The notes under the pieces are model-generated. The model was not told the origin of the DNA. It did not search any database and saw nothing but the letters and a program-made list of their open reading frames with translations. A stretch of 64,000 bases of DNA, taken from contig JALCLG010000001.1 in assembly GCA_022647725.1 (NCBI GenBank), positions 1,916,784 to 1,980,783 on the forward strand, read 5' to 3'. This DNA is from Bacilli bacterium. GTDB taxonomy: Bacteria; Bacillota_I; Bacilli_A; RFN20; CAG-288. Of the stretch, positions 18,782 to 28,172 are shown in pieces (the stretch's first letter is position 1; every line of letters begins with the position of its first letter). The position numbers were made by a program, and so were the translations under genes.

Positions 18782-20706
18782 TGAGTGATGGTCGAACTGT
18801 CCAGGACGTTGAGGTTCTGAAGGTTGGCTTCGGTCAGGGTGCTTAACGACGCATAAAGGGTGACATTGCTATTGGACCAGAGATCCGGATCGTCTTTTTT
18901 GGTGCCGTCTTCCAAGGTGACGCTGGTGACATCGCTCCGATACCAAAGGACACCGCCGGTCTGCGGATGGGGAACACCGCTGATCTCATAGAGCTTCCCG
19001 TCTTTTCTGACGCCGGCATAATACTTCTTGACGCGGTCGGCAGCATAATAGATATCCTTGTCGCCATAAGCGACCAAGTCCCCACTCGGCAGGGCTGTGC
19101 AGTTGATAAGACCGGTCAGGGTCGCGCCATCACTCAGGACGGTTTCCCCTTCGGTCCAGTAGGTGTGACTTTGCAGGGTGAAGTTCTGTTGAGTGGAAAG
19201 GACTTTGAAGGCACTGGGAAGTCCGGTGGGAAGCGCTAGGAACTGAGGCGTTTCCGTCCCGGAAAGATAGGCTTCCACAGCAGAATCCGTTGTGGTTCCC
19301 CGATTGGAAAGGACAATGGAATAGCCCGTATCTGTGAAGGTATTGGTCGAACCATTGATGGCCTTGACGGCCAGAGAGAGCGTATAAGTCCCGGCAGTGG
19401 CATCATGGGTGATGCCGACAAAGTTTCCGGCATCGGCAACCGTCACATAGTCCGCCAGATTAACTCCTAAGATTCCTTCGGAATAATCGTTATAGAAAGG
19501 ACTGTTCGGCGTGATGTCGATCGAAGCAACACTCTTCCATTGGTCACTGGCCATGGCATCATTGAGGTAGCTTTCTACCGCACTATCCAACGGACAGGCC
19601 ACACCGGCCGAATTTTCGCTTAGAGGATAAGTCCGGTGATTTTCAAACGTCAAAGCATCGTCACTCATCGTGAAACGGACAGCCGAGCCTTTCTCAAGGA
19701 TGCCTTTCTTGGTTCCGGCCACCCGATCTTCGGTGACAAAGTAATGGGCATTATGGCGGGTCCTCACCAGCACCGTCTTATCTGAATTCTTTATCAGCTC
19801 GGCGGTATAGTTCTGGGCAAAAGGATTGGCTTTGACGTCCTCCTTCATCGCGGATAGATTCTGCGAGATGGCTTTGACCGTGAAATAAGGGCCGGCAGCC
19901 ACCGTCTTGGTGCTGTCGGTGGGATCCGGAACCATCAGATTGATACGGACGCTGTTGGCGGCATTCGTAACCGTGAAGGTCTTTCCCGATGCCGATGCAT
20001 AAGCAGTATTATTCGGCTTGAGGCTCCAATCCGTGATCAAGGTGCCGTCATTCCGCTTGATATCGGCAATCTGGTCAGTCATATCGACCGCCTGGCCAGC
20101 CACGACAATCGACCCGCTGACATTGATGGTATGATTGGCAGCCCAATCGATGGTATAGGTGTAGGTATTGGCTCTCAGGACCGGGGGAACGACCGGAATC
20201 GAGGGACTCTGGAAGATGATATTGTCGAGGAACGAATCCGGAACCTGAGTGGTACCGATATCGGAATAGGTATCCACGCAATGCCAGGTATGCGTACTGT
20301 CGGCGGCATAGGTCTTCTCCACTGAAAGATTGCCCTGATTATCGTAGACAAACGTCGGATGGAAAAGATCCACCGCCTTGGCGGGGAACTTTTCCGAGAT
20401 TGCTTTACCATAGACCGGCGTGCTGTAAAGAATGTTCTGAGCCAAAGCCAGATCATTGACGCCGTCAAACCCGACGCGCGTCGTGACGGTCGGCATCACA
20501 CTGGTCGAGGTGGAGACGGAAGCCGAAGGGGAGGTGCTTTCCGTGGAAACGGTGCTCGGGCTGACCGGGGTACTCTCCGACGCCGGGGTGCTGGACGAGA
20601 CCGGGGAAGAAGAGGGGCTGACTTTTGCAGAAACGGCCACCGGCGACTGGCAGGATGCCAAAAATCCGGCGACAACAAGCGACATTGCCTTTTTCAGTTT
20701 GTGCAT
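18778..20706 (-). CDS. Large Ser/Thr-linker lipoprotein of unknown family
   Basis: This 642-residue protein starts MHKLKKAMSLVVAGFLASCQ with lipid Cys at about 19. A linker of about 55 residues rich in Ser, Thr, Pro and Val follows, then an unrecognised, Thr/Asp/Tyr-rich extracellular body. AGGAGG before the ATG at 20706 decides the start. It converges on the broken lipoprotein gene with the two stop codons overlapping (18778-18781). No enzyme motif is visible. It belongs in style with the lipoproteins at 1373 and 12757. Confidence 0.75.
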   Translation of the reverse strand: MHKLKKAMSLVVAGFLASCQSPVAVSAKVSPSSSPVSSSTPASESTPVSPSTVSTESTSPSASVSTSTSVMPTVTTRVGFDGVNDLALAQNILYSTPVYGKAISEKFPAKAVDLFHPTFVYDNQGNLSVEKTYAADSTHTWHCVDTYSDIGTTQVPDSFLDNIIFQSPSIPVVPPVLRANTYTYTIDWAANHTINVSGSIVVAGQAVDMTDQIADIKRNDGTLITDWSLKPNNTAYASASGKTFTVTNAANSVRINLMVPDPTDSTKTVAAGPYFTVKAISQNLSAMKEDVKANPFAQNYTAELIKNSDKTVLVRTRHNAHYFVTEDRVAGTKKGILEKGSAVRFTMSDDALTFENHRTYPLSENSAGVACPLDSAVESYLNDAMASDQWKSVASIDITPNSPFYNDYSEGILGVNLADYVTVADAGNFVGITHDATAGTYTLSLAVKAINGSTNTFTDTGYSIVLSNRGTTTDSAVEAYLSGTETPQFLALPTGLPSAFKVLSTQQNFTLQSHTYWTEGETVLSDGATLTGLINCTALPSGDLVAYGDKDIYYAADRVKKYYAGVRKDGKLYEISGVPHPQTGGVLWYRSDVTSVTLEDGTKKDDPDLWSNSNVTLYASLSTLTEANLQNLNVLDSSTITH

Positions 20707-20845
20707 AAGGATTCCTCCTCTTTTTAAGGAAAAATATACCACACCGATTGCGAAAAGGTGGTTTTCTTAAATGTTTCCTATTTTAAGGTTAGGAATCCGT
20801 CTTCTCTTAACTCATCTTCTTTCCTGATATTTTTGAAAAAAAGGG

Positions 20846-23800
20846 TTATGCTGCCACCCAAAGCGTCGGAACATTGCTGACATAATGCCAGTGCTTTCCG
20901 TCGTCGTTTTCACTCTCCGTGTAGTAGCAAAGAACATCCGGAGCCTGACCGCCCAAGGTCACTGCCGCCCAAGCCGTTTCATTGCCGGCATAGAAGGTAT
21001 GAAGATAGGATTCCGACATCTGGGTGATGGCCGCACTGCCAAAGGAGGTCAACGAGACCGGCAGCAGGATCCACGTCAATGCACTGAGATTCCGGAAGCC
21101 TTCGACGACAATCTTGGTGATGCCTTCCGGCAAAGCAAGGCGGGTCCAGAAGCTGTTATCGATGAAAGCATGGGAGCCGATCTCCGTCAGGGTGCTAAGC
21201 CACGTGGCAGGCATAGCCTTGGCACTGGGATAATGGATGAGGGTCTTCTGATCCTTGGAATAGAGGACGCCATCGACGGAGGCATAGTTCTTATTGCCGG
21301 CGGCAACCGTCAAGGAGGCTAAGGCTCGCGTTCCGTCAAAGGCAGTGGTTGCCACATAAAGCAAGGTGGAAGGAAGACTAAGGGAGGTAATCCCCGAACT
21401 GTTGAAAGCCAAATCCTGAATCGTCTGAAGGCTCCCGGTATCGCCCGGCAAGGTGAGGGTCGTCAAGGCCGTGGCTTCCATGAAGGCATTGGCCGTGAGG
21501 ACAGTCAGGCCCGAAAGCTGACTCAAGTCAGCGCTGACCAAGTTGCTGTCGCCGCTGCAGACCTGAGAGCCGATCGAGGTGATGGTCGAAGGAAGCCGGA
21601 TACTCGTCAGTCCCTGAGGGATAGCCAGGAGTTTGGTTCCTTCTTTGTTGCAGAGGCAGCCGTTGACGGCCGAGAATGACAGATTCTTCTCATCGACGCT
21701 GAAAGACATCAGAGCATCACAGCCGGAGAAGGTATGATCATTGTCGATGTTATTGACATAACGTCCGAGATGCAGGCTCGTCAAGGCTGAGCAGCCACGG
21801 AGGGCTCCTCGGGAGATGAAGGTCAGGGTTTCCGGAAGTGTGAGGCTAGTCACCGTCGTGCTATGGAAATCCACCAGTCCGATGACCCGGCGGATGCCAT
21901 GGGTGCCATCATCGTAATAATCGGGAATGACCACGGCCGTCTGACTGCCCGTATAGCCGTCCAGATAATAGGCATTCTCGCTGGAAACAAAGGAATAACT
22001 CAGCCCGGTTTCCGTGCCGGAAAAACAGGCTAGCCGGACCGGACAGCTGTCCGGATTGGCAGCGGCCAGACTGTCGGGTTCCGTGACAGCCTGAAGATAC
22101 AGGGTTAAGGCAGCGCAGCCTTTGAAAGCATTGATGCCGAACGTCTGGGCAGTCTCGGGCAGGAAAAGATTGGTGAATAGACTGCCGCCGGAGAAGGCAT
22201 CCTTGCCGATGGCAAGAAGACCCGGAGCCTGATAGATCATCATCAGCATGGAGTCGCCTTGGAAGCAGGCCTCGGGGATTTCCGTTACGGCACTCTTGGA
22301 AAAGTCGAAAGACCGGAGGCTTGTCATCTTCCCGAAGCACCCTTTCCCGAGATAGGCTAACTTGGGGTTGGCATCCTGTTTAAGACTGTTCAGAAAATTA
22401 TTGCCATAGAAAGCCTCATCCAGAACGGCAGTCACTTGCGAAGGCAGGGTATAGGAGGTCGCCTTGATCATTTTTCCGTAATAAACTAAGTTTCGTTTAT
22501 CCAAGCTGAAAAGGACGTTGTCCATGGCCAGATAGGCGGTGTTGGCGTCGGCCACGGTGAGGGTGGCAATCGGGGAACCAATCAGGAATCCTCCCATCAC
22601 CGAAGTGACACTGGCGGGTACTTCAAAGCTGGTCAGTTTTGTGTTTTCACCGAAAGCACCTTCATCAATCTCCGCGAGGTTTATAGGAAGCTTCAGCGTG
22701 TCCCAGCTGAGCGAGGTTTTCCGGAAGCAGTCGTTCGGGATCACCGTCAGCTGCTCAGCTAAGGAGAGATCCACACTGTTTAAGGAGAGGCAACCATAGA
22801 AGCAGGATTTTCCTAGCGTCCTGACCGATGCCGGAAGTGTTAATTCCGTTAGGTTGGTGACACCGGCAAAGGCGCTGTCGCCGATCTCGGTGATCGTCTC
22901 CGGCCAGACGATTGCGGAAAGAGCGGTATTTCCTTGGAATGCCTTGGCGCCGATGGCCGCAACCGGCTTTCCCTGATGAACGGAAGGAATGGTTACTGTT
23001 TTCGCGGTGACCTTGCTGCCATCGGAAAGGACATAGGAAGCACCATCGCTGGCTAACTGGAACGCTAACCCGTCGGTGTATACTCGCTCCAAGTCCCGTA
23101 AAAGGCGGTATCCCTAGTGATGGCAGAGGTAGCGGGGTCTTTGTCCCAGCCTTCAAAGCAATAAGCCGTGTCTCCCGAAACATCCCGGGTCGGCGTCTGA
23201 GTATACGAAGAATAGCCGCCGTAAGGCACACTTTCCGTATAGAGCGGCTGAGTGCTTTCGGCCGTCAGATAATAAGAGACCGTGAAGGTTTTCACCGTTT
23301 CCTTATACACCGCCACAAAATCCGTATCCTGATAGATTTCCGCTTCCAAAGACGGATACCAGTGGTCAAATTCATAGGAATACTGACGCGTGGAATCTTT
23401 AATCGGGCTGTCCCAGGTATAGGAAGCTTTCTGACCATCCGGCAGATAGAACTGATGAAGAAGATGAGCGGGAGTTTTATCCTCCGCGGCATAGAAGGAG
23501 ACGAGATGATTTACTTTCGCGGAGGAATACTGCGCCGTAAATACGGTGTCTTCTTTGATGGAGACCAGCGGTTTATCCCAGCCGGTGAAGGTATAAAGAA
23601 GATGTCCGTCCCCCGGCCGGGACGGAACGTCTCCGACATACTGGGCGTCCTTGCCTTCTTCTACCATCGTGCTATAGAGCACGTTCTGGTCATAATTGAC
23701 AAACGAGCATTTGAACTTCTTTGCCGTGGGAACAACCGATGTGCTTTCCACGGAGGAGGCTGAAACGGATTCACTTACGGAGTTTTCCCCATGTGAGCAG

Positions 23801-23856
23801 CCTCCCAGCACCAACAACAGACAAAGACCCGCCGCCATTCCTTTTTTCCTAAGCAT
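20846..23856 (-). pseudogene. BspA-like leucine-rich repeat lipoprotein with a 2-base frameshift
   Basis: The start at 23856 (AGGAGG before it) gives a signal peptide with lipobox LVLGGCSH. Three InlB-type B-repeats follow, with cores YTFTGWDK, YEFDHWYP and CFEGWDKD. After DTAFYGTWSEY the frame hits TAG, but the other frame continues with TDGLAFQLASDG. About 740 residues of BspA repeats (LPASVRTLGKSCFYGCLSL type) then run to the end. The break lies in GAGTATACACC near 23077-23084, which looks like a duplicated TA. Without it one protein of about 1000 residues results. It is an adhesin-like surface protein by family. Decay, phase switching at TATA or sequence error are all possible. Confidence 0.8.
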
Positions 23857-23952
23857 AGTCCGTCCTCCTGTTTGTAAGGGCAAGAAGAAAAGTATTGTTT
23901 GCTATCATTTAAAGGTTTTATTCGTTCTTAAAAAACACCCTTTGGGGTGAAA

Positions 23953-24015
23953 AACGGACAAGACCTGCCTTTCAGGCCCCTTCAGGATAGGAATACCGCT
24001 GAAAAGGTGTCCGTT
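23953..24015 (+). other. Possible structured element in the 345-base gap before the Cys-rich peptide genes
   Basis: AACGGACA (23953-23960) is perfectly complementary to TGTCCGTT (24008-24015). Between the arms lie shorter hairpins such as CCTG..CAGG and a CAG..CTG pair. Nothing here codes for a recognisable protein. No known riboswitch consensus could be matched by eye. The remainder of 23857-24201 shows no feature I can support. Confidence 0.25.
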
Positions 24016-24201
24016 CCTCAAACCTGGGTATTGAAGATCCGGAAACTCTTCTTCCTCTTAGGCAAATGGTTTCATCCGAGGCTCCAAGAATAAAAAGAAA
24101 TCACGGAAGGACTAAGTGAAAAGTGAGAAGAAAACAGCCTTATGAAATCCCCTAAAATAAAAGCCAGAGAGACGATTCTCCAAAAGGAAAGGTGGATTTT
24201 T

Positions 24202-24609
24202 ATGGATCAGAAACTAGTCGAAAAAGCCAAAAAGGCGAAATCCGCGAAAGAGCTTGCCGTCATGGCCCATGAGGAAGGCATCGAGCTTTCCGATGCCGAG
24301 GCCGACCGTTACTATGCCGATCTGCATTCGTCGGAGCATGAGCTCTCCGCGGACGAGCTATCGAATGTCTCCGGGGGAGACTGCGATGAAACCGAAGGAG
24401 AGATGGCCCAGAAATACGAAAAGCATAAGTCCACGGATACCTGCAGCGATCACACCTGTTCTTATGTGGTTTACACCGGCATCGGTGCCGCCGTTCTGAT
24501 GCCTTATGGAAAGCAGTGTTCCAACTGTCATTATTCTCTTTGCTCCTCCGATGGAGCTACCCCGGAGGGTGGTTACATCTACCGGTATTGCACTCTGCAC
24601 ACCAAATAG
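24202..24609 (+). CDS. Nif11-like leader, Cys-rich peptide precursor 1
   Basis: This is a 135-residue protein. Residues 1-60 form a Nif11-like helical leader: MDQKLVEKAKKAKSAKELAV, then EEGIELSDAEAD, then ELSADELSNVSGG. The leader ends in the Gly-Gly cleavage-type motif of RiPP precursors. The following part has seven Cys, in order GGDC, TCSDHTC, QCSNCHYSLC and YC. I chose the ATG at 24202 because GGAAAGGTGG precedes it and the leader then starts as in the second copy. No maturation enzyme or peptidase/transporter gene adjoins. The Cys could bind a metal or carry a modification. Confidence 0.7.
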   Translation: MDQKLVEKAKKAKSAKELAVMAHEEGIELSDAEADRYYADLHSSEHELSADELSNVSGGDCDETEGEMAQKYEKHKSTDTCSDHTCSYVVYTGIGAAVLMPYGKQCSNCHYSLCSSDGATPEGGYIYRYCTLHTK

Positions 24610-24685
24610 AATCCTTCGTGAAGACCAAATCAACCTAGATGAGCTGAGATGAAATTGTTTTTGCTGAGTAAAAAGGAGATATCCT

Positions 24686-25078
24686 ATGGATAAACATTTA
24701 GCAGAAAAAGCCCGGCAGGCGACCTCCCCGGAAGAACTTTCCAAAATGGCCAAAGAAGAAGGCATTGCTCTCTCCGACAGTCAGGCTGATGCCATCTACA
24801 GTCAGTTCCATTCCGGAGACCGGGAACTGGAAGATGATGAACTCGCCAACGTCAGCGGCGGCAGCTGCTCGACAGCAGCGGAGCTGAGCAAGAAATACGG
24901 GGCCGTTCAGCCTGATTCGGTCTGCGGTGAGTTTGTCTGGGCCTATGTCTATTTCGGACGGAGGCCGCAAGACCATGTCTGCCAGAACTGCCATTTCTGC
25001 ACAACCAGCAAGGATGCCGCCCAGAAGATTTCCCTCATGCCCGTCACCGGCTACTTCTGCGAGAAGCAGCCTAAATAG
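24686..25078 (+). CDS. Nif11-like leader, Cys-rich peptide precursor 2
   Basis: This 130-residue paralogue lies 76 bases after the first copy. Its leader matches closely: MDKHLAEKARQATSPEELSK, EEGIALSDSQAD and ELEDDELANVSGG. The core has six Cys in GGSC, DSVC, VCQNCHFC and YFC, and lines up with the first core mainly at the Cys and Tyr positions. AAGGAG lies 7 bases before the ATG. Leader conservation with core divergence is what RiPP precursor families show. A secreted toxin or signalling peptide with disulfides or a zinc site is the alternative. Confidence 0.7.
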   Translation: MDKHLAEKARQATSPEELSKMAKEEGIALSDSQADAIYSQFHSGDRELEDDELANVSGGSCSTAAELSKKYGAVQPDSVCGEFVWAYVYFGRRPQDHVCQNCHFCTTSKDAAQKISLMPVTGYFCEKQPK

Positions 25079-25164
25079 CCTAACGAACGAAATAAATCTG
25101 CTAGTACTTTTTTAGATTTAAACTGTGTTTTTTCCGCCAGCGAACCCCTTTTCTATTTTCAAAA

Positions 25165-25190
25165 TAAAAAAGTCCGATTTCTCGGACTTG
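25165..25190 (-). terminator. Terminator of tRNA-Ala
   Basis: On the minus strand AGTCCGA pairs with TCGGACT around a 4-base loop, and TTTTTT follows. It lies just downstream of the tRNA 3' end at 25201. Confidence 0.7.
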
Positions 25191-25200
25191 TTTTACAATT

Positions 25201-25276
25201 TGGTGGAGCTGACGAGACTTGAACTCGCTACCTCATGCTTGCAAAGCACGCGCTCTCCCAGGTGAGCTACAGCCCC
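25201..25276 (-). tRNA. tRNA-Ala (anticodon TGC)
   Basis: The 76-base cloverleaf has acceptor stem GGGGCTG / CAGCTCC, D arm with AGCTC, anticodon loop TTTGCAA with TGC, and GTTCAAGTC in the T arm. The 3' ACCA is encoded. It lies directly downstream of mtaB on the same strand and has its own promoter. Confidence 0.97.
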
Positions 25277-25287
25277 AAAACAAAAAG

Positions 25288-25316
25288 AATATACCATTAA
25301 CGCGGATTAAATTCAA
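25288..25316 (-). promoter_or_regulatory. Promoter of tRNA-Ala
   Basis: On the minus strand TTGAAT (25316-25311), a 17-base spacer and TATATT (25293-25288) lie 11 bases before the tRNA 5' end. The -35 overlaps the stop of mtaB. Confidence 0.65.
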
Positions 25317-26572
25317 TGAATTATGACAGGAACGAAGGTAGCCGTCAGGTCATGGGAAGAGGTCAAGGTCATTTCCAGGTAATTCTCGGTATAGCCCGAA
25401 TAGACCCCCGGACGGATGGCCGCCTCAACAAGGAGCCTTGCTTTCATTCCGGCATGCTCTTTCCGGTAAGCCTTGTCCAGTTCAGCGGACAGACGGATCA
25501 GCTCCTGGGTCCGTTCTTTCCGTACGGCCATCGGGACTTTTCCATCTTTGATAAGACTGGCCCGGGTCAGCGGTCTCTCGGAATAAGGGAAGGCATGAAT
25601 CCGCATATAGCCGATGGCCTTGGCAAAAGCAACGGTCTCCTTGAAGTCTTCCTCACTCTCACCTGGGAACCCGGTGATGATATCCGTCGACAAAGCCACT
25701 CCCGGCAAAGCCTCCTTGACCTTGGTAACCATTGCCAAATAGGCGTCTTTGCTGTATTTCCGTCCCATTGCGGAAAGAATCTTCTGGCTGCCGGACTGCA
25801 GCGGAATATGGAAATGCGGGCAAAGCCTATCGGGATTGTCTTTGAAGACCTGGATATAGCTCTCATCGATCTGACTGGCTTCGATGGAGGAGACCCGGAT
25901 CCGATAATCCTGGTCCGGGCAAAGCAGCACCATCTCGGTTAACAGCTGTGCCAGACGGTAATGCCGATCCAGGGGGTCCTGAAAACTGCCGACATCAATG
26001 CCGCCGATGATGATTTCCTTGTAGCCGTTCAGGATGAGACGTTTGGCTTCGGCCAGAATCTCTTCCTTGGGACGGGAACGGGAAACCCCACGGGTATACG
26101 GTACCAGACAATAGGCACAGTAATTGTTGCAGCCGTCCTGGATCTTCAGATAGGCCTTGGCCTGATATTCGCCTTGGGACAGACTTAGGTCGTCCCAGCA
26201 GAAATGGTGAAAATCCGGGTTGACCTGATTGCCCACGTCCTGACCGATAAGCTCGGGTATCCTATGCCGTTGGTCCGTTCCGAAAACGCCTTTGACTTCC
26301 GGAAGAGCTAGGTAAGCATCTTTATGAATCTGGCTGGAACATCCCATGATATACAGCGAACTCTTCGGGTAATCCCGGGCCAGGTCCCGGACAGTCTTCA
26401 GGTCTTTCCGTTCCGCCATGGCCGTCACGGCACAGGTGTTGACCACCACAAAATCCGGGGCCTCACCTGGGCCGGCTTCCCGGTATCCTTGCCTCTGCAG
26501 GCTTTCCTTCAGAGCCAAGGTCTCATAGGTATTCATCTTACAGCCTAAACTCACCAGCAGAAATGTCGCCAT
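25313..26572 (-). CDS. mtaB: tRNA (t6A37) methylthiotransferase MtaB
   Basis: This 419-residue radical-SAM enzyme adds a methylthio group to t6A37 in tRNA. The N-terminal UPF0004 domain starts MATFLLVSLGCKMNTYET, with the conserved Cys residues in SLGCKMN, VNTCAVT and IMGCSSQ. The radical SAM cluster is DGCNNYCAYCLVPYTRG (CxxxCxxC), and VVNTCAVTAMAERK is typical of the MtaB branch. The C-terminal TRAM part is short. I chose the ATG at 26572, one base after the stop of the preceding gene. A longer reading to 26605 lacks homology. Confidence 0.9.
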   Translation of the reverse strand: MATFLLVSLGCKMNTYETLALKESLQRQGYREAGPGEAPDFVVVNTCAVTAMAERKDLKTVRDLARDYPKSSLYIMGCSSQIHKDAYLALPEVKGVFGTDQRHRIPELIGQDVGNQVNPDFHHFCWDDLSLSQGEYQAKAYLKIQDGCNNYCAYCLVPYTRGVSRSRPKEEILAEAKRLILNGYKEIIIGGIDVGSFQDPLDRHYRLAQLLTEMVLLCPDQDYRIRVSSIEASQIDESYIQVFKDNPDRLCPHFHIPLQSGSQKILSAMGRKYSKDAYLAMVTKVKEALPGVALSTDIITGFPGESEEDFKETVAFAKAIGYMRIHAFPYSERPLTRASLIKDGKVPMAVRKERTQELIRLSAELDKAYRKEHAGMKARLLVEAAIRPGVYSGYTENYLEMTLTSSHDLTATFVPVIIH

Positions 26573-26573
26573 G

Positions 26574-27347
26574 TCAGTGACTTCTCCTCGCCCGCAGGCG
26601 GACATTGTCCTTTTCCAGGGCTACCAGTTCGTTATAAAGATTCTTGGAGATGAAGCCATACGCCAAGAGGTGATCCCGGAAGAGGTCCGGCCGGTTGGCA
26701 TAGTAGTCCTTCATCAGAAGATTAAGCCTTGGGAAGAGGTCTTTCTGGGATGTCGGCTTCAGTTTTTCATCAAAGAGAGGTATCTCTTCCAGAAGACAGC
26801 CCTGTTTATCAATGACAAAGACGGTCTTGAACTCCGGATGGTAGAAGCAGTCGCTGCCGGAGGATCCCATATCCAGTTTCACGATCCGGCTGAAAGAGGA
26901 CTGGAAGAGGGAGTTGCCATAGGTTAAGAAAGGATCAATCACAAAGGCCTTGCTGTCAAAGAGGATCTCTTTATAAGGATCCTGCAGCAGACTGGCCATG
27001 TCTTCGCCATAGCGGCGGTTGATCTCGACCGGATAGGTCGGAATATAGATCCGCTGGTTCTGGAAGGTCATATAAGGAAGACGGTCATGGGCATTGCGGT
27101 TAACGAAATCCTTGGTGAGCTGTTCCGGGGTATAGGTCTGTAAGAACGTGTCCAAGGTGACCTTGGAAAGAAGACCTTCCAAGACGATGTCCGCCCGGAT
27201 CACGCCGAAGAGCGAGGAAGGGTCATTGAAGACCAGGGTTGCCTCATTGAAAAGGGAGGCATGCTGATCGAAAAAGATCTGTTCCTCCGAATTGGCTGAG
27301 CTCTTGGGATTAGCCCAAAGAAGGTAGCTGAACAAGGTTTGTCTCAT
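26574..27347 (-). CDS. Conserved-looking cytosolic protein of unknown function
   Basis: This 257-residue protein has no signal peptide and no membrane helix. It is mixed alpha/beta and rich in Asp/Phe. Landmarks are YIPTYPVEINRRYGEDMA in the middle and KLDMGSSGSDCFYHPEFKTV further on. I do not recognise the family. It is one base upstream of mtaB and must be co-transcribed with it, but no tRNA-modification motif is visible. Confidence 0.6.
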   Translation of the reverse strand: MRQTLFSYLLWANPKSSANSEEQIFFDQHASLFNEATLVFNDPSSLFGVIRADIVLEGLLSKVTLDTFLQTYTPEQLTKDFVNRNAHDRLPYMTFQNQRIYIPTYPVEINRRYGEDMASLLQDPYKEILFDSKAFVIDPFLTYGNSLFQSSFSRIVKLDMGSSGSDCFYHPEFKTVFVIDKQGCLLEEIPLFDEKLKPTSQKDLFPRLNLLMKDYYANRPDLFRDHLLAYGFISKNLYNELVALEKDNVRLRARRSH

Positions 27348-27419
27348 AACGTTCCTATTCTACAATACTTAGGCTGAGGATGCCTAATAAAAGGTGAAGT
27401 GAAAAACATTCAATTTTCC

Positions 27420-27472
27420 TTGACACTTTGTCACCTCAAAATCTTGACAGCTTGTCAAGACAATGCTAAACT
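27420..27472 (+). promoter_or_regulatory. Promoter and two operator-like palindromes of the TetR operon
   Basis: TTGACA (27444-27449), a 17-base spacer and TAAACT (27467-27472, with TG one base before it) form a near-ideal promoter. The -35 is part of the palindrome TTGACAGCTTGTCAA (27444-27458). A second copy TTGACACTTTGTCA lies at 27420-27433, 24 bases upstream. Paired sites on the promoter of a tetR gene suggest autorepression. Confidence 0.65.
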
Positions 27473-27492
27473 CTTTCCCGCTAGTCCAAGCT

Positions 27493-28143
27493 ATGAGTAA
27501 GAAAAAAATATCCCTGTATGTGATTCAGCATGAAGAGACGGAGAAGAGGATTTTGGCCGTGTCCAAAACCCTCTTTTTAAATCTCGGTTTTTCTCAGGTC
27601 ACGATGGAAGCCATCGCCAAGAAGGCCCATCTGTCCCGTCAGCGTCTTTATTATTACTTTGCCAACCTCGATGAAATCGCTTACCAGATTCAGACCGAAG
27701 ATATGAAGGCCTTCATGAAGGCCCTGCATCAAGGCCTGGCGTTTGATCCGGAAGCCAAAGCCGAAGCCAAGCTGCGTTCCCTGTTTGACACCGTCTTTGC
27801 CTATCGCGCCAACCATAATGATGACTTCCTCTTCACCATCGACTTCGATGCCTATTACCGGAAACGCAAGGTCAATGCCACGCTTCTGGAAGCTTATCGT
27901 CAGAGCTATGACGATCCCAGCGTTGCGACGGCTTTTGCTCAGCTTTTCGCTGAAGGCACTTCCGATGGCGAGTTCCGTCAGGATCTCAATGCCACCGGTA
28001 CGATTTATTTATGGATCAACCTGTTCCAGATCCTGTTGGAACGTCAGGCTTTCTTTACCGCCAGCGGCCAAGGACATACGCCGGAACAGCTCAGTAGTCT
28101 CGAAAAAGAAGCTGTTGTTGCTTTCTTTGCTTATCTGAAATAA
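27493..28143 (+). CDS. TetR family transcriptional repressor
   Basis: This 216-residue protein has the TetR N-terminal helix-turn-helix at about 20-65: ILAVSKTLFLNLGFSQVTME, then AIAKKAHLSRQRLYYYFANLDEI. A helical ligand-binding domain follows. I chose the ATG at 27493 because the predicted transcription start is near 27479, so an ATG at 27463 would lie upstream of the message. No clear ribosome site precedes 27493. It heads an operon with a GPH-type symporter and a metallo-hydrolase, so a sugar or glycoside effector is likely. Confidence 0.85.
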   Translation: MSKKKISLYVIQHEETEKRILAVSKTLFLNLGFSQVTMEAIAKKAHLSRQRLYYYFANLDEIAYQIQTEDMKAFMKALHQGLAFDPEAKAEAKLRSLFDTVFAYRANHNDDFLFTIDFDAYYRKRKVNATLLEAYRQSYDDPSVATAFAQLFAEGTSDGEFRQDLNATGTIYLWINLFQILLERQAFFTASGQGHTPEQLSSLEKEAVVAFFAYLK

Positions 28144-28172
28144 CGTAAGAGATATCTCAAGGGGGATTTCCT

